From Planctomycetaceae bacterium (GTDB lineage Bacteria; Planctomycetota; Planctomycetia; Pirellulales; Pirellulaceae), in assembly GCA_021298315.1 (NCBI GenBank), contig JAJTFC010000093.1:1-41252 (forward strand): a DNA stretch of 41,252 nt, given 5' to 3'. Shown piece by piece: positions 8,901 through 15,812 of this stretch. The first letter of the stretch is position 1, and each line of letters opens with the position of its first letter. The notes beneath the pieces were generated by a model. The model worked only from the letters and a program-made list of their open reading frames with translations, ran no database searches and had not been told where the DNA came from. A program made the position numbers and the translations under genes.

Positions 8901-8936
8901 AACCCGCTGAGCGATCCGGCTCGGCGGGTTTTTTGG
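8901..8936 (+). terminator. Rho-independent terminator after the dockerin gene
   Basis: AACCCGC (8901-8907) pairs with GCGGGTT (about 8924-8930). The stem continues with GAGC against GCTC after one T:G step, the loop is about six bases, and a run of six T follows. It argues against the TTG at 8933 as start of the next gene. Confidence 0.85.
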
Positions 8937-8962
8937 TAACTTTTTTATGGGACAGACTTCCT

Positions 8963-10159
8963 ATGCGTAGATCTATTGGCAACAACACTTATTGGCTCGC
9001 AAGCTTAGCGCTGGTAACTCCTGGTTTCCTCTTTGGTCAGGAAGTCAAAGAGACGTTCATTCCGTCGGGGGTAACCCAGCGAATGGGAGGTTATCGTCCA
9101 CTGCGAGCCATGATGAGCGACGAAGCCAAGGGTATTGAAAAGCGTCCCGAGGGGCTCGAAGCTGCCCACTACGGTCGGATCGAGATCGAAGGGCAATCCT
9201 GGGCTTTTATCCTCAATGAACCTGAGGATGGTAATGCCAGCTTGTACATCGATACCAACAACGACGGTGATCTGACAAACGACCCGGAAGTCAAGTGGAC
9301 TTCTCGCGCTCAAGGTGACTACAAGACTTACAACGGAAGCGGTGAGGTCGAATTGAGCAAAGGGAAAAACGGTTCGATTGGACTCTATCGATTCGATCCG
9401 AAGGATCCCCAAAGGGCTCAACTCAAGGATGCACTGATGTACTTCATCGACTTTGGTACCGAGTACCAAATGGAGATCGATGGTAAAGAGTTCAAGACGT
9501 TCTCAGCAGGTCCGTTGGCTCCAAACGGTGCGCTTCCCATGGATCGCAATGGTGACGGTCGAACAAGCCGCAATTACGAGATGGTGAGACTTGGCGTCCC
9601 TTTCAACTTCACCGGTAAGACGTACGTGTTGGAACTCGCAGATGGCAAACTTTCGCTGAGTAAATCCGACAAGGAGATCCCCGAGATGCCCTTGCCTCCA
9701 GATTTAAGGATTGGCAAAAAGGCCCTGGAATTCTCCGCCACGACAATGGATGGCAAGGAAGTCAACTTTCCTAAGGATTACAAAGGCAAGCTTGTGATGC
9801 TCGACTTCTGGGCCACTTGGTGCGGACCATGCATCGGTGAGATTCCTAACATGAAGAAAGCCTACGAGGAACATCACGAAAATGGCTTTGAAATCCTAGG
9901 GATCAGCTTCGACCAACCCAACATGGAGGAAAAGGTCAAGGACTTCTTAGAGAATCGCGAGATGCCTTGGGCTCAGATCTACGAGGGTAAGTTCTGGGAT
10001 ACAACCCTTGGTAAGATGCACGACGTGAGCGGTATTCCCTTCGTGCTGCTTGTCGACGGAGACTCCGGAGAAATCCTCGGGACAGCCCAAGAATTAAGAG
10101 GCGAAAAGCTCAGCGACTTTATCGCCGAGCAACTTGGAAAGAAGAAGTCAGGTCAGTAG
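8963..10159 (+). CDS. TlpA-like thiol-disulfide oxidoreductase with an unusual N-terminal domain
   Basis: 398 residues from the ATG at 8963; an upstream in-frame TTG at 8933 lies in the terminator T-tract and is rejected. Residues 1-25 form a signal peptide ending near FGQ. Residues about 30-240 form an unassigned beta-rich region containing two calcium-loop-like stretches, DTNNDGDL and DRNGDGR. The C-terminal 150 residues are a TlpA/ResA thioredoxin fold with W-C-G-P-C at about 286-290 (FWATWCGPC) and the cis-proline segment SGIPFVLLVDG. Such proteins reduce or isomerise disulfides in the periplasm or are anchored to the outside of the cell. The N-terminal region resembles those of other planctomycete redoxin proteins but its role is unknown. 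Confidence 0.85.
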   Translation: MRRSIGNNTYWLASLALVTPGFLFGQEVKETFIPSGVTQRMGGYRPLRAMMSDEAKGIEKRPEGLEAAHYGRIEIEGQSWAFILNEPEDGNASLYIDTNNDGDLTNDPEVKWTSRAQGDYKTYNGSGEVELSKGKNGSIGLYRFDPKDPQRAQLKDALMYFIDFGTEYQMEIDGKEFKTFSAGPLAPNGALPMDRNGDGRTSRNYEMVRLGVPFNFTGKTYVLELADGKLSLSKSDKEIPEMPLPPDLRIGKKALEFSATTMDGKEVNFPKDYKGKLVMLDFWATWCGPCIGEIPNMKKAYEEHHENGFEILGISFDQPNMEEKVKDFLENREMPWAQIYEGKFWDTTLGKMHDVSGIPFVLLVDGDSGEILGTAQELRGEKLSDFIAEQLGKKKSGQ

Positions 10160-10175
10160 AGTTTTTGACCGTTCC

Positions 10176-10239
10176 GTCGCGCTCGATCGATTAATCGCGC
10201 TCGATGGATTAATCGTGCTCGACGAGTTAGTCGTGCTCG
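10176..10239 (+). repeat. 18-bp tandem repeat, about 3.5 copies, at the 3' end of the desaturase gene
   Basis: Units begin at 10176, 10194, 10212 and 10230 (the last partial). The consensus is close to RTCGYGCTCGAYSRRTTA. The two left units differ at few positions, and the right ones differ by C/T changes. Read on the minus strand every unit spells [V/I]-E-[H/R]-D-stop; the third unit contains the actual desaturase stop (10227-10229). Confidence 0.85.
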
Positions 10240-11156
10240 ACATGGGTGTGTAGGGCTTGGCGGGGGCTGATGAGGTTCCAGGCCAAGCCCATTTTTGCCA
10301 TGAGGTTGATCGCCCACCAGGATGGGTCGAGTTCGAACCATCGGTGTCCATGCTGGGCACTTCGTTGGTCAGCGTGATGGTTGTTGTGCCATCCTTCGCC
10401 AAAAGTGAACAAGGCGACCCACCACGAGTTGGTGCTTTCATCGCGAGTCTCATAGTTGCGATATCCCCACGTGTGGCAGACCGAATTGACAGCCCAAGTC
10501 ACATGGAGGGTAAAGATCGTTCGTGCGATGACGGCCCATGTGAACCAGGAAGCCGCAAGCCAAAGGGCTTGAGTGTGGTTGGCCATGGTCGCTAAGCCAT
10601 AGAAGTATCCGATGCTCACGATGATGGCCGCATGGATGACATAGACCCAAAACCACATAAGCTTGCGCTCCAACCGGAAGTAAAAAGGATCTCTGAGCAA
10701 GTCCCGAGCGTAGCGTTCAAAGTGCACCACCCCGTCGTGCCGTCGATCGATGAAAAGCAACCATCCTACGTGTCCCCAGAGAAAGTTGACCCATGGGGAA
10801 TGCGGGTCGGGCTGGTGGTCGCTGTGCTGATGATGCATGCGATGGATGGCGACCCATCGCGCAGGGGAATCTTGCAGTGTGCAGATACCGCAAATCGCAA
10901 TGCAGTGTTCAAGCCATTTTGGGCATTCGAACCCCCGGTGAGTCAAAAGCCGATGGTACCCGATCGATACACCTAGGCCATCAAAGAGGATGTGGGCGGC
11001 AATCCCAACGCAAAGTCCGCTCCATGAAAAGAGGCTTGGGAAAAACGCCAGGACACCGAGGATATGAACCGCCAGCAACGATAGTGCATAGGGCCAATAG
11101 ACTGTGAGCGGCTGAGTTTCAACTGGGTGCTCGAGCTGTTTTAATTTCTGCAACAT
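10227..11156 (-). CDS. Acyl-CoA/acyl-lipid delta-9-type fatty acid desaturase
   Basis: A 309-residue integral membrane di-iron desaturase that introduces a double bond into fatty acyl chains. The three histidine boxes are present: H68-RLLT-H73 (GYHRLLTHR), H105-RM-H108-H109 (HRMHHQHSD) and H257-NN-H260-H261 (GEGWHNNHH). Hydrophobic stretches around 22-42, 46-66, 168-190 and 198-220 fit the four-helix topology. The order and spacing match the stearoyl-CoA desaturase/OLE1-like bacterial family. It follows lepA by 38 bases on the same strand and may be the last gene of the ROK kinase-lepA transcript. The coding end lies in an 18-bp tandem repeat, so the last five residues are repeat-derived. Confidence 0.93.
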   Translation of the reverse strand: MLQKLKQLEHPVETQPLTVYWPYALSLLAVHILGVLAFFPSLFSWSGLCVGIAAHILFDGLGVSIGYHRLLTHRGFECPKWLEHCIAICGICTLQDSPARWVAIHRMHHQHSDHQPDPHSPWVNFLWGHVGWLLFIDRRHDGVVHFERYARDLLRDPFYFRLERKLMWFWVYVIHAAIIVSIGYFYGLATMANHTQALWLAASWFTWAVIARTIFTLHVTWAVNSVCHTWGYRNYETRDESTNSWWVALFTFGEGWHNNHHADQRSAQHGHRWFELDPSWWAINLMAKMGLAWNLISPRQALHTHVEHD

Positions 11157-11194
11157 TCTTGTACTTCCTTGTACTTGAGTGTATTGAATTGGCG

Positions 11195-13036
11195 TTATTT
11201 GCCTTCGGATTGACCGGTATCCAAGACGGCCATGAAGGCTTTTTGCGGGATGTCGACCGAACCGATCGACTTCATCCGCTTCTTACCCTCTTTCTGCTTG
11301 GCCCAGAGTTTGCGTTTCCGAGTGATGTCCCCACCGTAGCATTTTGCCGTCACGTTTTTGCGGAGAGCAGGTACGGTTTCTCGGGCGATGACCCTCGATC
11401 CGATGGCGGCTTGCACGGCCACCTCGAACATGTGTCGATCGATCTCTTCCTTGAGTTTTTTGACAACGGCTCTACCGCGTCGGTCGGAGTCGCGTCGGTC
11501 GCAAATGATGCTCAGGGCATCGACCCGTTTGCCGTTAACGAGGATGTCCATACGGACCAAATCGGCTTCTTCATAGCCGATGATTTCGTAGTCCATCGTG
11601 CCATAGCCGCGCGTGGCACTTTTGAGTTTGTCGTGCAGATCATAGATGACTTCTGCAAGAGGCAGATCGTAGCTGACCATGGCGCGCGTGCCCGAGAGGT
11701 ATTCGTTGCCTCTGAGGATACCGCGTCGGTCTTGGCAGAGTTTCATCACCACGCCGATGTATTCGGTCGGTAGCACAAAGTTCACGCGGACAATCGGTTG
11801 TCGAAACTCTTCGATTTCGCCCGAATCAGGAACTTCTTGGGGGCGGTGGATTTCAAGTTTTTCGCCACCTCGTTTGATGATCTCGTAGGTGACGTTTGGA
11901 GCGGTTTGAACCAAGTCGATATTGCATTCATTTTCGAGCCGTTGCTGGATGATCTCCATATGCAAGAGGCCCAGGAACCCGCAGCGGAATCCGAATCCGA
12001 GGGCTTCGCTGGTCTCAGGGGCAAACTCGAACGAAGGATCATTGATCGAGAGTTTTTCGAGAGCTTCGCGAAGCTCGGAGAACTCTTGACCATCGCTGGG
12101 GTACAAGCCGCAATAAACCATTCGTTTTGGAGGTTGATATCCTTCTAGAGGCTGCACCTTGTCGTCGTTGGAATGAACGACTGTATCTCCGATACGCACA
12201 TCCTTGAGCGATTTGATGTTGCAAATCAGATAACCGACTTCGCCGGCCTTGAGTTTGTCGACCGCTTTGCGTTCGGGAACAAACTGCCCGAGTTCGAGGA
12301 CTTCGTAGTTCACGCCAGCCCTAAAAAAGCGGACTTTGTCTCCTCGTTTGACTTCGCCGGACATCAGTCGCACATAGGTAATCGCCCCGCGATAGTCATC
12401 GTAGTGGGAGTCGAAGACCATCGCCTGAAGGTGGCCTGTCGATTCGCCCGATGGAGGAGGGACTCGGTCGATGATGGCAGAGAGTAGTTCATCGATTCCG
12501 ATTCCTGCCTTGCCCGAACATCGGACGATTTCATCCGGGTCGATGCCGAGGACTTGATTCATTTCCTGAGTGACTTCGTCTACCCGGGCGTGATTCAGGT
12601 CGATCTTGTTGATCACGGGAATGATTTTTAGATCGTGGTCCATGGCCGAATAGGCGTTGGCGACCGTTTGAGCTTCGACACCTTGGAATGCATCGACCAG
12701 GAGCAAGGCTCCTTCGCAACAGGTCAAGGATCGAGAGACTTCGTATTGGAAATCGACGTGGCCCGGGGTGTCGATGAGATTCAGTTCGTAAACTTGACCT
12801 TTGTACAGATGCCTAAGCGAGACGGCTTTGGCTTTGATGGTGATGCCCCGTTCGCGTTCGAGCTCCATCGCATCGAGGAGTTGTTCCTTCATTTTCCTGG
12901 TTTCGACCGTCCCGGTGCGTTCCAGAAGGCGATCGGCCAGGGTGCTTTTTCCGTGATCGATGTGCGCGATGATGCAGAAGTTTCGTATTCGCTCGTTGGG
13001 GATATCCCCAGACGTTTTTAGTTCTTTTCCGTTCAT
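11195..13036 (-). CDS. lepA: Elongation factor 4 (LepA), back-translocating GTPase
   Basis: A 613-residue translational GTPase. Residues 18-200 are the G domain with the P-loop AHIDHGKST (24-32), RERGITIKA in switch I, DTPGHVDF and NKID. EF-G-like domains follow, and the specific LepA C-terminal domain ends with AKQKEGKKRMKSIGSVDIPQ, which separates it from EF-G and BipA. LepA acts on stalled ribosomes and affects translation initiation and ribosome assembly; it is widely conserved. The gene start overlaps the end of the ROK kinase gene (ATGA). Length is about 15 residues above E. coli LepA, mostly from the N-terminal extension. Confidence 0.98.
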   Translation of the reverse strand: MNGKELKTSGDIPNERIRNFCIIAHIDHGKSTLADRLLERTGTVETRKMKEQLLDAMELERERGITIKAKAVSLRHLYKGQVYELNLIDTPGHVDFQYEVSRSLTCCEGALLLVDAFQGVEAQTVANAYSAMDHDLKIIPVINKIDLNHARVDEVTQEMNQVLGIDPDEIVRCSGKAGIGIDELLSAIIDRVPPPSGESTGHLQAMVFDSHYDDYRGAITYVRLMSGEVKRGDKVRFFRAGVNYEVLELGQFVPERKAVDKLKAGEVGYLICNIKSLKDVRIGDTVVHSNDDKVQPLEGYQPPKRMVYCGLYPSDGQEFSELREALEKLSINDPSFEFAPETSEALGFGFRCGFLGLLHMEIIQQRLENECNIDLVQTAPNVTYEIIKRGGEKLEIHRPQEVPDSGEIEEFRQPIVRVNFVLPTEYIGVVMKLCQDRRGILRGNEYLSGTRAMVSYDLPLAEVIYDLHDKLKSATRGYGTMDYEIIGYEEADLVRMDILVNGKRVDALSIICDRRDSDRRGRAVVKKLKEEIDRHMFEVAVQAAIGSRVIARETVPALRKNVTAKCYGGDITRKRKLWAKQKEGKKRMKSIGSVDIPQKAFMAVLDTGQSEGK

Positions 13037-14058
13037 AGAGCTTTATGGTAGTCGGAACGGGCGATTCCCGCAGCGCCAATGTAGCCAGCATCGGCCCCAA
13101 GGCTAGCAAATTCTATGGTTGTTCCGGCTTTAACATTCTGAAAGGTGCGTTCACGGAAGCCGTTTCGAACAGACTCGAGGAATCTCTGGCCGGTTTTCGA
13201 GTTCGGTCCGCCGAAATTCATGGCTCCGCCCAGGACGACCAAACCTGGGTCGACCATGTGAACCATGCTGGTGATTCCGATAGCAAGGTATTCTCCTGTT
13301 TGTTCGATAAAACTCAAACTCCAAGCGTCTCCTTGCTCGGCCGCTTCGTAAATCTTTTTGGCGGTGATTTTTTCGATGTCTGACGCGAGGATACTCTGAG
13401 CACCGGCTCGGAGTTCATCGCGGGCCCGTGCCGTAACCCCCGAGGCGCTTGCATAGGCTTCTAAGTGTCCGCGTCCTCCACCCCATGCGCACAGGCGAGC
13501 GTTGGGACTCGGGTCGATGATCATGTGACCACATTCTCCGCCGAAACTGTTTTGTCCGACGATCAATTCGTTGTCGATGATGACCCCTCCGCCGACTCCG
13601 GTACCAAGGGTCAAAAGCACCATGCTGTCGTGGACCTTTCCGGTTCCGACCCAGAATTCACCAAAGGCTGCCGCGTTGGCGTCGTTGGCGTAGGAGACAG
13701 GCATTCCCAAGGCGTCTTCCAAGCACTTGACGATTGGGAAGTGATGCCAATGCGGGTGATTGGGTGGCTGGAGCAAAAGTCCCTTGCGGATGTCTTGGCT
13801 GCCGGGGGTTCCAAGCCCTGCTCGAAGAACTTGTTTTTTGCTCAATCCGCAACGGTTAAGGATTTCTTCACAAGCGATGTTTACACGTCGCATGGCATCT
13901 TCGGGTCCTTGTGGCTCGAGTGTCTCGATAGCGATGAAGTCCAGCGTGGCTCCTTGGTCATCGGTCAACCCGATTTTGATTCCCGTGCCTCCAACGTCGA
14001 TTCCCAAGAACAAGGGCATTTTGGCATGCGAAACAGGCGTGATCTTTTGGTCGGTCAT
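13033..14058 (-). CDS. ROK-family sugar kinase (glucokinase-like)
   Basis: A 341-residue ROK kinase, probably phosphorylating glucose or a related hexose in the cytoplasm. The ATP motif GIDVGGTGIKIG (19-30), the catalytic-Asp segment YANDANAAAFGE (123-134, with the base at D126) and LGTGVGGGVI (151-160) are all present, as is GGECGHM with H178, a usual zinc ligand. The ROK zinc motif CxCGxxGCxE is not intact: the stretch reads LCAWGGGRGHLEAYAS (189-204). When aligned from E200, the three cysteine positions are Ala, Gly and His, with one Cys (C190) shifted by one. The gene is translationally coupled to lepA. Glucokinase is the likeliest call; N-acetylhexosamine or other sugar substrates are not excluded. 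Confidence 0.85.
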   Translation of the reverse strand: MTDQKITPVSHAKMPLFLGIDVGGTGIKIGLTDDQGATLDFIAIETLEPQGPEDAMRRVNIACEEILNRCGLSKKQVLRAGLGTPGSQDIRKGLLLQPPNHPHWHHFPIVKCLEDALGMPVSYANDANAAAFGEFWVGTGKVHDSMVLLTLGTGVGGGVIIDNELIVGQNSFGGECGHMIIDPSPNARLCAWGGGRGHLEAYASASGVTARARDELRAGAQSILASDIEKITAKKIYEAAEQGDAWSLSFIEQTGEYLAIGITSMVHMVDPGLVVLGGAMNFGGPNSKTGQRFLESVRNGFRERTFQNVKAGTTIEFASLGADAGYIGAAGIARSDYHKAL

Positions 14059-14589
14059 GAGGATAGAGCCCTTGGATTTCGTTAGCTAGGAGCAACGGAG
14101 AGTCGCATCTTGCGAGTTGCCCTATTGTAAAGCGCACGGGGAACCGATGCGTTAGGATCTTGAATGTCCAGTGAAATTTTTTCTATGGTCGGGATTGCCG
14201 TGGATGCTTGCTCTTGCTCGTACTCAGCTTTGCGGTACTCGTACTCGTACTCGTACTCGAAACGCTTGAATCGATTCAAGGCGATCACCTTTTCAAGGAA
14301 GCTGAAACCCCAGAATTTGGGCTGTATGTCTACAACATCCCAATACATCCCTTCGAGTACGAGTACCGTTTCACTGAGTACGAGTACGAATAGAACCCGT
14401 GGTATCAATTCTCAACCACAATAATTCCCCAAGACCCCAAATCTCAAGAATTCAACGGTGAATATGGGTTGAAAATACGGCGGGTTTTTTTGCAGATGCC
14501 TTGGGTTGTGACCAGAGGTGTCACACTCAGATTCCAAAATGCTCCCAATCGAACTAGCGGATTTTGGCCAAGGGACAAAGGAGTCAGCG
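14059..14589. other. Intergenic region between the divergent ROK kinase and dprA genes
   Basis: 531 bases. It holds one full copy of a dispersed hexamer-flanked element (14209-14395) and, near 14480, an AT-rich stretch upstream of dprA. Reading frames that cross the element, on either strand, give low-complexity Glu-Tyr or Ser-Thr repeats and are not accepted as genes. The dprA ribosome binding site AAAGGAG lies at 14577-14583. Confidence 0.6.
14209..14395 (-). repeat. Dispersed element, copy A: hexamer inverted arrays around a conserved core
   Basis: On the plus strand four GTACTC units (14235-14258) precede a core that starts with the perfect 16-base palindrome CTTGAATCGATTCAAG (14265-14280). 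The core is closed by GAGTAC units at 14355-14366 and 14376-14387. The outer flanks are also imperfect inverted repeats: CTCGTACTCAG on the left, and its complement around 14376-14390. Reading the minus strand through it gives YW..VD....FWGF.F.EKVIALNRFKRF followed by Glu-Tyr repeats, matching the translated core of copy C. The minus strand is chosen to match copy C on the plus strand. Confidence 0.8.
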
Positions 14590-15804
14590 ATGAGTCAAGG
14601 GGAGCATATTCAAGTCGTTTTGGATCGAATGGACATCGATCCGGCAGCCGATTCAGAGTTTCTCGACATGCACGAGACTTTGGCCAAGGTGGCACGGGAG
14701 GATCAGGACGCCTTTTTGCGATTGGCACTGGTCGATGGGGTAGGATGCCGGACGATGCGACGATTGCTCGATCGTTTCGGATCAGCCACCGGGGTGCTCA
14801 AGGCATCCTTGCGAGATATCGGTCAAATTGAACGTGTTGGCCCCAAGACGGCCACGGCCATTCGAGAAGCCTCCAAAGACCCCTACTGTGAGGAGGTTTT
14901 AAAGATATGCAAAGAGCAAAACATCGAGTTGCTTTTTCCAGGAGACTCACGGATCCCACCTCTGTTGACCGAGATCAGCGATCCACCGCTGGTGCTCTAC
15001 CTCCAAGGTGAGTTTCAGCCCCAAGACGCGCTGTCGGTCGGCATGGTCGGAACACGCCATGCAACAGCTTACGGACGCTACATGGCCGAACGATTGACCA
15101 AAGGATTGTGCGGTTACGGTTGCACGATTGTCAGTGGATTGGCACGAGGGATCGATGGGGTCTGCCATCGTAAGGCTCTCGAATACGGCGGCAGAACCAT
15201 CGCTGTGCTCGGAAGCAGTCTGACCGAGGTCTACCCGCCTGAACACGGAGACCTTGCCAGGAGTATTCGAGACAAAGGGGCATTGCTTAGCGAAACGCCT
15301 CCTTTGGCGAAACCCAAAGCGGGCGTATTTCCTCAACGCAATCGGATCATCAGCGGCTTGAGCCTCGGCGTAGTCGTCGTCGAAGCAGCAGAGCGATCAG
15401 GATCCTTGATCACCGCCAGGCACGCAGGAGAGCAAGGACGAGATGTGTTTGCCGTGCCGGGCCAAGCTAGCGCTCCGACATCCCGAGGTAGCAATCGCTT
15501 GATTCGCGATGGAGCGGTTTTAGTCCAGGATGCCGAAGATATCCTCGAACACCTGAGTCCACTGGCTCGAAGCGCTAAGCTCAGTGGTGGTCAAGTTGTT
15601 CAACAACCCAGCGAGCTAGTGCTCAACGAGATCGAACGCTCGGTCTTGCACGCAATCGATGTTTTACCAACAGACATCGATCAGATTGTCCACCGAAGCG
15701 CACTGGCGGTTTCTCAAGTCCTAAGCACCTTGAGCGTCTTGGAACTCAAAGGTGCTATCAAGCGAACCGGCGGACGAAGTTACGGTCGTAAATTCCAGCT
15801 CTGA
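14590..15804 (+). CDS. dprA: DNA processing protein DprA (Smf)
   Basis: 404 residues from the ATG at 14590, chosen because AAAGGAG sits six bases upstream; an in-frame GTG at 14518 would add 24 unlikely residues. DprA binds incoming single-stranded DNA during natural transformation and loads RecA. The N-terminal part has a helix-hairpin-helix-like segment (VGPKTATAI). The Rossmann-like core has the VGTRHATAYGR segment (about 153-163), SGLARGID (182-189), LGSSLTEVYPPEH and FPQRNRIISGLS (247-258). A C-terminal winged-helix-like domain follows (about 335-404). It ends eight bases from the convergent SdrD-type gene. It is a widespread gene and does not by itself prove competence. Confidence 0.96.
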   Translation: MSQGEHIQVVLDRMDIDPAADSEFLDMHETLAKVAREDQDAFLRLALVDGVGCRTMRRLLDRFGSATGVLKASLRDIGQIERVGPKTATAIREASKDPYCEEVLKICKEQNIELLFPGDSRIPPLLTEISDPPLVLYLQGEFQPQDALSVGMVGTRHATAYGRYMAERLTKGLCGYGCTIVSGLARGIDGVCHRKALEYGGRTIAVLGSSLTEVYPPEHGDLARSIRDKGALLSETPPLAKPKAGVFPQRNRIISGLSLGVVVVEAAERSGSLITARHAGEQGRDVFAVPGQASAPTSRGSNRLIRDGAVLVQDAEDILEHLSPLARSAKLSGGQVVQQPSELVLNEIERSVLHAIDVLPTDIDQIVHRSALAVSQVLSTLSVLELKGAIKRTGGRSYGRKFQL

Positions 15805-15812
15805 GCACCGAA

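Noticed and set aside
8933-8962. Longer start (TTG) for the TlpA-like gene
   Set aside because: The codon lies in the T-tract of the upstream terminator; the ATG at 8963 gives a normal signal peptide.
10160-10226. Tandem repeat read as a bidirectional terminator between convergent genes
   Set aside because: The units are direct, not inverted, and there is no G+C stem followed by a T-run.
14082-14408. A 108-codon minus-strand frame across copy A of the hexamer element
   Set aside because: It is largely hexamer-array translation (Glu-Tyr and Val-Leu runs), has no clear ribosome binding site, and its frame is not kept through the arms in copy C. The core alone could still encode a peptide, so it is discussed as a finding.
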